From: Apostichopus japonicus
Lineage: Eukaryota; Echinodermata; Holothuroidea; Aspidochirotida; Stichopodidae
NCBI RefSeq assembly: GCF_037975245.1
Contig: NC_092568.1
Span: 34,814,501-34,878,500, forward strand
DNA length: 64,000 nt
Direction of reading: 5' to 3'
Numbering within the stretch: position 1 is the stretch's first letter; the number at the start of each line of letters is the position of its first letter. The notes below the pieces were generated by a model. That model had not been told where the DNA came from and did not search any database. It saw nothing but the letters and a program-made list of their open reading frames with translations. A program made the position numbers and the translations under genes. Below are positions 44,901-57,037 of the stretch, piece by piece.

Positions 44901-47900
44901 AAAAAAAATCATGCAGTATATTTACAACACATGCAGTATACTTTCAACACATGAGGAATCCCATCCGCTATACTAACTTTAAATGTGAGTAACAATACTA
45001 GTTTATAATGAGTGTATCTACTCAGAAGCATAGTACAATTATGCCTACTCGGATATACGAGTTCTCAGTTCCATCCGCTGTTGCACCCGCTATGTGAGTT
45101 ACGTTACTCACCTTAAGTAAAATTACTCAGGACAGTTTAAAGATACACATACAGATCATAAATGAGTTTGTTTTCTATTCACGAACAGAGGAACAAGAAA
45201 AGCATCTTGGACAGTAATGATGGGTTAAGAGATCATTAGCATAAAGAAAACTTATAATGGTAGCCACAAATACAAGATGACAAGTTAGGGTATCAGTTTG
45301 GACTGCCTGTGGTACTGTAAACCTGAAACAAGAAAGTATGTTAGATATAAAAAGTTATGTCTATAGTTAATGAAACACTGAAAACAAACGTTACTTCTGT
45401 GGCACACATTCCAGCATTGCACATATGAAACTGCAATGGCAGAGGATTTGACAATACAATTAATGCAGCAAAATTTGTTTTGAACATGAAACACAAAAAA
45501 TCTGATAATTTCCATAAGTTGCCCTATTTTCGTTTCTACTCTATCATGATAATTTCACCCTTTGTGGTTTCCCAATGAAAACAAGTTAGCATTTGGAATA
45601 GCAGATACAATATGCTGATACAAGTGTCATTCAGTTAATATATTCGAATAGTAGAGAAATTTCAATTATTGAATTAAATTTCATGCAAGTAATCCCAGCG
45701 AGCTTTTATACTCTTGTTACAATATCAATCAACAGATATAAGAAGACCATGCATCCACTAAAACCACTATGCCAATGTGCAAAGTGGCTCTGCTGCCATT
45801 CTGTATGTCAGTCATTTTAAGAATCTTACTGGTTGATACAGTTTCCTTGTTGAGAAAACCATGGTCAGTCGCAAATCTAAGATTGTGTCAACTGCTAAAC
45901 AGACTCTTCATGTTAGTTCTAGTTTGCTCACAGCTCTTGTGGGCACCGATCAATCTCTCATGACTGAAGTCCTAATGTATATTTTGGGTAAAACTGAAAA
46001 CAATTTCAGATATCATATCTCCACAATTGTAACAGTTAGTTTGTATCAGTAGATTCTGGTTTAATTTTTCTTACGATCAATAATTTATTTCTTGGTATTT
46101 CAAATCGCTTTCATGTTTTTACTGTGAACATTTTTCTTGACAAATTTCTAAACATCAATTTAACTTGGCATATAAAATGTTCTATTAATTGCATTCTTGA
46201 AAAGTGATATAAGAGTACTGTTTTTTTCTAATGACTAAGAACCGGTAACACTCGCATTACCGGTACTTGAAAGATGCCTATATTAACTTTAGAGTCATAC
46301 CTAAAGACCTCACATTTCCTTACTATAGTAAAATACGTTGTAGTACATGGATTCACCGATTTCATTTCGGTTCATGTCGGATGATCATTTACAATAATAA
46401 TGTGATCTTTCGAAGTAAGAAACTGAAGGACTAAAGCCTTTCATCGATCACTTAACCCACCTAATTTTGCAGTAGATCTGACATACTTCTTGTGTTGGAT
46501 CCAAGCTTAGGCGACTCCAAATTATTTAAATCGAGTACTTGCGATTGTAAGAGTCACAACCCAGAAAAAAAATGGCTTAAACAAACGTGATTTCAACAGC
46601 TTAGCATAAAAATTATTCAACATGAATTGTAAGAAAATGTTTTTCCCTGTATAGCTGTAACTTTAGAAATCACTTTAAATGCAACAAGTTTCAAGTTACT
46701 ATCTTCAAAGGTTTGCTATCACGACTGAAACAAATTGTTAGTTTATTTTTATTAAACCCACAAATTCAACAAGTGGGGAAGACCACTTGCATTTTGACAA
46801 CCAGATAGGTATACATCGCACAGTATGTAAGCTTTGCATGCGTGCGGCAAACTCAACGAACAAACTACTGTAGCCTTCTTCTAAAGCAAAATTATACACA
46901 GGAATCACAGGCTGTAGCCATAAACCTTTTGTTCAAATGAGCATCGTCAATCGAAAAATAGTAAAGTGCATGTAGAGTTCATTTCATTGTATTGTTACTA
47001 GTCTTAGGGCAGAAAATTTCCTATGAATACACATGTTTTATTGTTTCCATTGTTAGTGTGCCCCGATCGCACACATCAGTGCACAGTTAAAACGCCACAC
47101 CTCAGTTTTGTGTGTCAATATGCATTCTTAGGCTATAATACTTCAGCAAAGCGATATGGCTACTGTAGTAGCGCAGCAAGATGCACCTTCTGATTGGAAA
47201 TTAAAATCCAAAATAATCCCACAGCCAACAGCAAGGCAAACTGTTTTTGTAGTCATTGTGGAGCATCACCCACTTGATTACTCTTATCAACCTAATGCAA
47301 CATAAAGATCTGTTTCCAACCCCTCATCAACTGTGGTTAAAATCAATAACAAATTCTACTTAGAGGAGCATACCGAATATTGTATCCATTTCAAATAGGC
47401 ACATGGTATTTATCCAACTTGCCACTCCCAAATTTACAAGGGTTCATTGTTGAATTTCTGTTGACCTACCATAACCCTTGGCCACTACCATAATCACTTG
47501 GGTATATCTACCCATTATGACAAAGGAACATAGCATACACAGTGTCCATATATCCCTGCATAATAGGTTTCAATATTTGCATTTTTTTGACCGTTCACCT
47601 TCCCTATAGTCAATTACAGCATTATTGAGAAAGCTTGGTCACAAGCTTTTCTTGCGCGCCTTTATTGACCTTTAACTGTGGGAGAACAAGTCTTTGGAAA
47701 TATCTGATAATTATATAACAACCAACACACACACACATTATCTAAGGCAACAACATAGAAGAATTAATGTCCTGGTCAACTGTACTTTTCACTTTAAATA
47801 ATTAGGTCCACATGTGCCAAAAATTAACCAACAACTGTATTTCAAATTTGGATACATTCCGCGTTAAGGTTGTAGTGTATATTGCAATTTTAAAATTTTT

Positions 47901-50499
47901 GCCCCTCCCTAAACATTTGGACCAGATAAATTTTTGCGTCTGAATGTTCTAAAAATATATGGCCCAAACAAATTGGTTCAAAAATATATATGCCCAAAAA
48001 AATATTAGCCCAAATATTGAGGGACAAAATGGTCCCAAACATATTGGTCTCTACAATTTCGAGCCCAAAGAATGTGTCTCAAAATGCATTTTAGGTGGAT
48101 ATAAAAATTGGGCCCACCCGGCACAAAAATTAGCTTGAAATTTGCAATGTAATATTCAATGTAAAGAGTATACGTTTGACCCTAACCTCATTGATATTCA
48201 TAAGGCCATTTTCAAGCACAATAGGGCACACCTTCTCATTGAACACATCTACACACCAAATATGACAATATCCATCAATCCAATGTTGAGTTATCATGGA
48301 CCCAAGCATGTGTCACAGTCGCATACATACACATACACACCCAGACGCCAACCTGACTGCATTGGATCCTTTCTTCCAGCAAGGAAAGAAAAGGTTTTTC
48401 AGAACTGAGAACGAATGCAAATGTGGCAGTGAGTCCTACATTATTATATTCATTACCATATATTTCTGCTTGACACATTTTAAGCAGGAAACTTACAAGT
48501 CTCTGGAATTCCTTGCCATGAATGTGCTCTCACTCACCTGTGAACACTACCAAATGTCCCAGAGGTATTTACAACAGCTAGGTCCTTAGAATGACTCTGA
48601 TTTTGGCTTTGAATATCCCAAATTTCTATGCAACATTTCAAACATTTTGACGTAACCTCGACTTATGAATTCTGCTCCAATCAAGAGTGTTTCTACTCAA
48701 TGTAGAACAGTGCCAAATATGATGTTCATACCAGTTATGATAACGATGTCAGTGATTGACTTCTGCTGAACTCAAATTATATTGCCCTCTGCTGTAATCA
48801 ACAGACATTTTCAACATATTACTACTATTATTTTAGTGTTACACTTAAGGTGACCTTTTATCTCCAGTTAATGAACACACAACTAATCATCCGCTACCCA
48901 ATGATGATCATCTCTAAGTTTTATCAACATCCATTGAACACTGTATGAGAAGCATTTGACCATTCAAAAACGATAACCCCAAATAACCTGTATATGACAT
49001 TTGACCTCTCATTGAAAACACCACTTATGTTCATACCCAATAGTCATTGTCCCAGAGCCCCAAGCAATATATATTAAATAAAAACATTTTACCGTTTTAA
49101 AGAAATAACTCTAAATCCTTCAGATGACTTATGACCTCCAATTTATAGACACCCTATATTTAAGGTTTACAAGAGAAGGTACATCAAAATACTTCACTTG
49201 TTTCCAGCAAAGATGGGTAGTTCTTAACTTCTGTTACTTGAAAGTCATCTTACCTTCAACTATGGTCCAAGTAACTGGAGATTAAAAAAAGTCTAGCCTA
49301 AGTCATGACATTCCTAGAGACAATCTAAATAATAGTATTCCAAATTGTCTGAATGCGTTCACTAATATTAAACCAGACGCCAATGAGGCAATGGTTCCGA
49401 TGCCAAATGAATTTCTTCAACTGTTTTGCTGCAAAGAAGAATGTACACAATTATCATAAATATCACTCTTCTAGCTGAAATGCTATTCAAATATAAATAC
49501 TTGCATACTGCCAACAACATATCTCTTTAGAACCAATGTGAGCTAAATTATGCTTACGGCTGCAAATATACAGTACTGACATTTCATTTTATTTTACAGT
49601 AATCCATGCTCATTACGCCTTTTCATGGGACCTGCGCTAGAATCAATATGGACCATCCAGTACCCATAATTTGCCAATGATGATTTAAACCCAACACACA
49701 ATATAGATAATAATGCTACCACTCATGAATAATTAATGTGATGATATCATTTCCTACTGTATACTGCCATACTGCCATACCTGCATACTGCCATACATTT
49801 ACACCAAATACAAGGCAACTCACGCTGAGAGTTGCAATTACAATTTTAAGAATTTTACATTAAGCCGTCTACTCATTAATATTCATGATGCACGCACAAA
49901 ACAACAACCGGGATCTTCTACTACCCATGACCAAAATATATCAAGTATGATGTCCACCCACATATAGTTCTTGAGATATCATGTAAACAAGCTCGTGGTA
50001 TACACACATACATACACGCGCTGACTTAACTGCAGAGGTTTGGCATCGGAACCGAAAGTTCGTCATTTACCAAGAATGATGTTAATCCAAGTTTCATGTG
50101 ACTTAAGTATCATGGTCTTGATATCACGCCTTAATATCATCAATGAGAGTGTGCTTATGAGAGTAATGATAGCAATAACAGTAGTTTTTTGATGCCAATA
50201 TAATTTCTAACATCTCTACCGTTCTATCTTACGTAACTATTGATGCCATATTCACCACATGGTGTGTTTTCGAAAAAATAGATCGAAAACCCCGTACAGT
50301 TCTTGGAAAGAGTTTCGTACAACAGAATTAAGTGCCGATAAATTAAATACCGCCGCACGTTAGAGCATTTTGTCAGTAAACTACACCAACAAAATGTGAC
50401 AAATGTCAATAGGTAGATGAGAGTGCAATAAAAAAGTCAATAATCGTGAATAAGTAAAAAGTGCTAAAAAGCTGAAAAGGGCGCCAGCAGTCCATTTGA
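44901..50499. other. Intergenic, no gene I can support
   Basis: Contains a repeat-like stretch at 47885-48120, an AC run at 47727, and CATACTGC repeats at 49762-49795. Frames at 45769-46052 (plus, includes KSKIVSTAKQTLHVSSSLL) and 48142-48589 show no family signature. Confidence 0.4.
47885..48120 (+). repeat. Degenerate GCCCAAA-type short repeat
   Basis: Repeats of the pattern AAAATATATGGCCCAAA-n-TTGG with variable spacing over about 200 bases, for example at 47952, 47982, 48009 and 48030. It reads like an old simple-sequence expansion. Confidence 0.5.
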
Positions 50500-50503
50500 G
50501 TCC

Positions 50504-50562
50504 GTCGGGGGGGGGGGGGGGGGCATCCGCCCCTGACTGTTTGGACGCTCCGCCACTGTTGG
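50504..50562 (-). mobile_element. Terminus of a hAT-like short element
   Basis: The reverse complement from 50558 begins CAGTGGCGGAGCGTCC. It is followed inward by GGCGGATGCCCCC and a run of about 18 G on plus. The other end was not found. Confidence 0.5.
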
Positions 50563-51221
50563 CCGGTAGTTCTCAGCGATAGTGTTGTCTCCTTTCTTGA
50601 AAATTTGTTTTTTTTTAGCGGTTTTAAGAGCATCAGGGTACGTCCCAGAAGTGAAAACCCGATTGAAAATGTAACAGGGTATCGAGGCAATGACGCCGCG
50701 AGCAATGATGTGAGAAACATGTGTATGATGTCAGCATTTTTTACCTTTTATCATCTTCTTTGGCATTCAAGTACCTGGAAACCACCTTTCTATAAGGGTA
50801 TAGTATTGCTCACTAGCTTGTTTGATCAGTTAATGCCCACTGGTTACAAGATACTGATTGGCTGTTTGTATAGTATTTATTTGTATGTAAGGGATTATGG
50901 ATAATTTAAAAAAGAGTGACAAAGGCAAAGTTTGCCCGAACAGTCGAACACACAAATTCAGTAGTAAACATTATGTGTGTTGTAGTCTTGTAGAGCAGGA
51001 ATTATATTATTCGACGGTCGTTAACATGCGTTTTCAGTACAGTGCGACTACTGTAGACTTCTCGGCCTATGCGCTATGTCTCGTCAGGTTTATCAGCAAC
51101 TATAGCCTACTGCCGGTCCGCGGTCGAAGGGTCGTTCATGAGTGGTCATCATGGAGATTCGAGACCATTCAGACCAATGATATATTTTTCGCACATGTAA
51201 TTTTTTTTGACACCCAAAATC

Positions 51222-51306
51222 CCAGTGGGGGGCGACTGGGGGGCGACAAGCTTTCATGGGGGCAGTCGCCCCCCCCCACGCCCCCCCCCTGTAGCTACGC
51301 CACTGA
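51222..51306 (-). mobile_element. Terminus of a hAT-like short element (relative of 3430-3512)
   Basis: Two CAGTGGGGGGCGAC/ACTGGGGGGCGAC blocks, then C-runs and the end GTAGCTACGCCACTG. The same arrangement is seen at 3430-3512. The 201-codon plus frame starting at 50897 runs through this terminus and is not a gene. Confidence 0.6.
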
Positions 51307-51878
51307 GTACAACGTCCTAAGCAAGTTAAAATCTAATACTAATTTTGAATCTATGATATTTCAACAATATATCTGTCCTTCACTGAGTCAGGAATTAACT
51401 CAAATGATAGTAAAATCAGTTCCAATGGGGTGTCAAAAGCCAGGTGGGGCCCCGGGGATAATTCTGTCAACTGACCCCATTTTTTGTTATTTCCATTTAT
51501 AATCTTATGAGAATGAAAAAAAATTACCCTTTATTTCATTATTTGTCGGTCACGTCCATCCTCCGTGTTTTCCAAGCCCTCCTCCCGACCCCCCCCCCCC
51601 CTCTCTAATTGACCTCGGAGATTTAGTCACCTCTCCTGCAATCAAGGAGGCCGCCGATTTGTACATAAGGAACTCTCTGACCTGCACAATCTCTGTAATG
51701 TATAGCGTCATGGATTATTTTCTACTAAATGACAAAACAAGAAACCATGTAACGCCATGTGCATGTTTTCTCGCTAGACTACCTTATGTTAACGTAATGA
51801 TGGGAAATTAATTTGCAGTTCTCAAAGCGCTGCACAGTCATGTCATTTACAATGATTTTGTGCTATTCTAATCAATTC

Positions 51879-51956
51879 CTACGGCTTTAAAACTGATGAA
51901 CACAGCCCGTCATTGATGACACAGACAAGAGCCGCCATTTTGCTATAAAGCGCCAT
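51879..51956 (-). CDS. Conserved exon-like mini-ORF, copy D
   Basis: An acceptor ATTGCAG is followed by an exon from 51968 and an ATG at 51956 (MALYSKMAALVC), with a stop at 51879 (25 codons). The upstream donor GTAAGTTTTC (exon end 52332) is 364 bases away, as in copy C. After MAALVC the frame differs from copy C by an indel, so only the start region is conserved. It is probably a remnant of a 5' gene end. Confidence 0.25.
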   Translation of the reverse strand: MALYSKMAALVCVINDGLCSSVLKP

Positions 51957-52473
51957 TTTGGCTCGGTTCTGCAATTTCGATGAATGCATATTTTCAATGT
52001 ATTTGTCAAAAGGTACTTGTCTTTTGACAACCGCTAAAACATATTTTGGGGCAATTAGTTTGCAGTTGACTCATTTTTGCCACAGTTTAACTGGACTAAA
52101 AACCAACTTAAGTCTAAGTTAAAGTGATGTTTTCACAATAGGAACAATGTCCGTCCAGTTTGCCCCATAAAACGCTACACGCAATTATAACCTTTCGTGA
52201 AATCCAGGCCTACGTGATCATAATCGTTGCTTACCACAGATAGATCCTCAGACACCATAAGCAATCTAAAGATGTTAATCATAACTCGACGTGAAATATA
52301 ACTTAATTACCAATAAAGTAAGAAAACTTACCACCTTGGGCGTGGTCAGTGAAGGTCTGGACTAGACAATCTCACAGGTATTGTGTAGCGAATAAACCTA
52401 GTCTGTTTGCGCGACTAGATTACAGACTGAAGCATTGTCCGTGTAGATTATCGCCAGCAACGTATCTTGTTTT

Positions 52474-52575
52474 ACGGAGCTTTTAAAGTGCCAACGGAGA
52501 CTACTATATTAATATCTTTTTAAATATAATTCACCTAAAAATATTAATATCTCGTTGGTACTTTAAATGCTCCGT
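52474..52575. mobile_element. 102-bp palindrome, short form of the copy C element
   Basis: Arms ACGGAGCTTTTAAAGTGCCAA and TTGGTACTTTAAATGCTCCGT are inverted copies, and the centre (AATATCTTTTTAAATATAATTC) is AT-rich. It lies at the same place as the 879-bp element of copy C, so the insertion predates the duplication. Confidence 0.75.
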
Positions 52576-52770
52576 AGTATTCAACCCCGCGAGAAAATCA
52601 GTTAATCAATTATTACTAACAAAGAAATAGAAACAGAAACTGTGCTATGAAAACAGCATTAGCTAATTTATTGTGATGTTAACATGTTAACCGGAAAGAT
52701 CTATCCCACGCAATGGAAAGCTGATAAATCTTAACACTACCTTCTTCGCCTAGAATTACCGAATAGAATG

Positions 52771-55700
52771 TGACCACGTGTGACTGAAGAAAGGCTAGGA
52801 GATTTTGGTTGAAACTTGTATACTTGTAACGTGTATACTTTGTAGGCATATGAATGCATGGATCACACCTGAGTTTTATTTGAATAAAAAGTCAAAAGCA
52901 GCGCTGATTTCACTTGAGAGAAGTGCACTTCCGATCTTTTATGTAAGTGTAAAGGACTATGAGGGATTACTACTGTATACTTTTTACAGATATCTGAAGC
53001 GAAGTCACGCGATTGCGTGAACGCGTTCTTAAGATTGCGTTAGCTGGGAGAATGACTTGTTGAAGGTGCCACTTTTGCATTTGTTTCGAACGAGAAAAAA
53101 GAAGAGATGCTTTATAAAACACAAGTGAAGGTGCTTTAAACAAATAGGTTTCGCTTGAAAATTTCGGAAATATGTTTCAAAACTAACTTCTTCTGTGACA
53201 ACGAACGGAATTGTATATACTAGTTGATCAATTCGTGAGTACCGGTATGATCTGGAGAAACCAAAGTGTGTAAAATAGTCGTTTTTAACCATTCATTTAG
53301 TCGTTGTTAACCATAGTCATTGTATTATGCAAAGAAAGAAAAAATCTATAGACTTTATTTTGCGATTTAACCAAAATTTAGGGATAAGGATCTTACTGAT
53401 TGATACAAAATATGGAATAATGCCTCTCCTCAAATCCCGCTTCCTCCCCCCCCCCCCCTTCCCAATCGCAGTCTCCCTAAAATCACAATAGGGAGAACAA
53501 CTATGATGAAAGTTACTCTGTTCCCTGTCGTAAGAAATAGGGATATTCTGCGCAATTTTAACGTTTATCCGCTACTGTTTTTTTCATTGTAGACGGGTTA
53601 ATTCTTTGAACGGATATCAGGTTATCGAAAACCAGATATTCCTTTAGCCCCCCCCCCCACCTCCGCCCCATCCCCTGCCAATGATCAGGATTTTCGACAA
53701 AATTCCATGTCCCATAGAGTCAAATGGGTTTCCATCTGGGGATAACAATGGTGTCTGTGAACGGGAAAGGGAGAGGAGATAGGGGTGGGCTGTTAGAGAG
53801 TGTGTAATTGTGTAAATAAATAAATTTCCATGTTGGTAGTTTGAAACTCTATTCCATTCTTCTTTTCCTTTATAGCCATGCTCCCCTCCGCTCTTAAGCT
53901 CAGCATTTAAACTGACATTATATACTAACACAGGAGATGTCCATTTAGGCATTAGTGGAATAAGATGGGTACGAGAATTGTGTGGTCCTTGAACGGTGAT
54001 ATAGAATTTAATGCGGTTTTACTTCCATCATCCAAAATTTCTTAAGGATTCCATCTTTTCGTGATTACTGATTCATTTTAGGGGGAGAGGAGAGATAAAC
54101 CACTGGCAAGTGCTCTCTTTTCACGACTCCTGCCTCTCCCAATCCCTCTTGTCTAATTCGTTACTTCTTGTTATTAGAGATATTTGCACCAACCATAATT
54201 CACCAACCTACACATTAAGTAGGACATCTTAAATTTATATTATTTTGGGTACAACCAAGTATGCAGCGTAATTTCACTGCAGATACAATACACTTATATA
54301 TTTTACTAACACCATCATAGCATTTTACTGAAATAGGTTACTATCTACGGAAAATATACTTAAATGTGTTTTAATTGTGCTTATCATACATAACAACTTT
54401 GATTCATAGCGCGGAAGAAGAATGTGTCCATAAATCCCCTAGATAATATTTGGGGCAAATTTTTACACAAGATTGGTTGGAAAAAAAAAATCGCCTTTGT
54501 TTGACTGACTTTGCCCACCTGAGTGCTATATAGTGGTGGTCATAACTCTTTTTTCAACAGTAAAATACAAATTGTATAATTAATTATAAGCATCATATCA
54601 GTAGCGCTTTTAAAGGGTGGAAGCATGTGGAAACACACACACACACACAAAATATTGGTTGTCCCACCACATGCTCCCACATGAATTTGCCGTGCTTAAA
54701 TTCTTTCATCGGTGACTAATAACACATTTCATTTGATAATATTTGTTTTATATGTGATATTGGGAATTTCAGTTGGTGTGCTATTGTGTTCGCCTCAACG
54801 TGCTGCGGTTCGGCCTTTAAAGTGTGAGAACAATTATTCACCCATATCATCACTAGGGCTATTATTCCAATTTGAATGGATACGAAATAATTCACAATCA
54901 TCGAGTCAGTTTGACCTCATCTCGGTCGTATCAAAGGAATTGAGCGGTTAATTATTATTTCGCAACGAATGAATTTATCTCATGTTCATGAAACACCACG
55001 ACGTATTCACTATTCGAAAGTGATACCCACGCAGGCTTGATTAAATCAAAGGGGAGTTCATTATGTTGTCCATGAAATTGACTGTGATATAAGCAAAGTG
55101 ATAATAGCACACACGACAGCACACCCTTCATTGTATAGTCGGCTTATTGTATAGATACACATATCTAGATACAAGGAAGTAAAAAGCATATGAAAACATA
55201 TTAGTACAGTGCAGTTGCCATTGATATGATGAAGTGTAGATTGCGCGTATAAACGTTCGTGCTAAACCCTTCAGACAAGAAAAGATTATTGTTGTTTTGC
55301 ATTTTCTTTCGGATGTTTTGAAGACACTAACCAGAGATACACCCGTACCCTTACATCCATGGACTCCTTGTTATTGAATGGTGCCAGCTATAATTAAAGT
55401 GAAGAGCATTAACATACGTGTCAAGCGTGTTTTTGTCTTAGCCAACAAAAGAAAGTTCTACAAGCGAAAAAGAAAATCGCGAAGTTCTTTGTCCTCTCCA
55501 TTTTGATTCTACCAAACACGTTTAAGGGTTAAAAGGGGGAGGGGGACAGACACGAAGGAACAGAAATATCTGACTTCTACTGACCATAATTTAATTGTGT
55601 CTGCTTACAACATTCTGCTGATTTGAGTTCTGTAAATGATGACAACCGCTAAGCCCCACCCCCCCCTCCCCCTAAAACAAGTGGGTGTTATGGCGGTGCG

Positions 55701-57037
55701 GCTGTAACCTGTACCCGACAAGGCTTTGCCTTCTGCGCCACCTCCAATCGCCCACATTATAGTCCATCACCCTTACCCAGGAAAAAGATGCTCTCATTTG
55801 GCTGTATCTACTCTCTCTCCCTCACCACCACCGCCAAATATTTGAAAACGTCCCTGTTTCATACTCAACAAAAATTGTTTGTTATGAATCTAATATAGGC
55901 CTATATATCTCTACCATACCACTTACTACGCATTCATAATTACCGCTTGGCTTGCCAAAATAAGTGTTAATTCTGTGTTCATTTTCAGATACAATAGCAC
56001 CAGTGGTGTACTCTGTAGAATCACTACACTTACGTAGCCTACTACTTTCTCATTGACAGTTATACAAAGTCATCAGTACGCATTGACACATTCGCCTGGT
56101 GAGCCCCCCCCCCCACCCACCTCAAAGGACGAAACCGGCCGTAAAGTGGGATTGCTCTGGTGTTTATATATTTATTAAATTAACAGGGAGATCAAGGTGC
56201 AAACATGGGATTTCCCCTCTGTTACACATTCTGCTATGTATTTATATTAGATCGATACTATATAGTCACTTTTCTTCTCTGCCATTTTATGTTTGTGTAT
56301 CTATATACGTGTGTGTTCTACTGTATAGGTCGGCCTATATACATAGTGTCGTATAGTACTGCACCACTTGACAGAGAGGCTTACGGTTCCATCGCGGCTT
56401 CAACTTTCCACCCAAAAAAGTAAGTTTAGGGGGCAAAAACATGCCAAAACTGAACAAAAAGGGGGCAAAGTTCTTCCTACACAGTTCATTGAATTCAACT
56501 CAGTTACTTTTGTATTACATCCTTGAATTTGTCAAGACGCAAAAGTATTTCCTTTGCTTGTAAACGGACAGTAGGTCTACAGTTTAGTTTACATACCGTT
56601 ATTAACCTATATCACGTGTACTTTTCTTTAAAAATGAGAAATGCTCGAATTACAAAACGAAGTCAGATATTAAGATAAGACGATTGCCCTTTTATTGGGG
56701 TATAGGAACTAGTCGTCCATGATTTAGAGACTACTGAAATGCTCTCTTTGTATGCCATATACGTAACACGTACAGTATATTGTGCTCATATATACAGAAA
56801 CATAGGCCCTATGTACTGGTATTACATTGAGGAAAATGGAGGTCCAATGTGTGTTTTGTTTTCCATAAGAATTAAGACATGTAAGTACCTAATAACAGCT
56901 ATGGAACAATCAATATGCAGTGGGTGCTGTGTATAGATTGATGACGCAGGTACTTGGAAAGTATTCACCTATATTCACCTGTATCCCACGCCTCATCACT
57001 ATACATGTGTAGTGTGGGATGAAGAAGGGAGAGAGAG
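52771..57037. other. Intergenic, simple repeats only
   Basis: C-runs at 53446 and 53650, an AC run at 54637-54648, G/C-rich pyrimidine stretches near 55645-55675 and 56105-56120. No reading frame carries a recognised domain. The 102-codon minus frame at 53952-53644 ends in a poly-Gly artefact of the C-run. Confidence 0.4.

Larger units (their letters stand above)
51450..52770 (-). repeat. Dispersed duplication, copy D
   Basis: Partner of 42.85-44.9 kb, same orientation, about 8.6 kb away. It differs by C-tract length (51588-51601), many substitutions and the short form of the palindromic element. Confidence 0.8.

Noticed and set aside
50897..51502. 201-codon plus-strand frame
   Set aside because: It runs through a hAT-like element terminus (the SYAT segment translates GTAGCTACGCCAC) and a Pro/Gly run from poly-C/G. 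No domain was recognised.
53644..53952. 102-codon minus-strand frame
   Set aside because: It ends in a poly-Gly run produced by a C-tract and has repetitive Ser/Leu composition without a domain.
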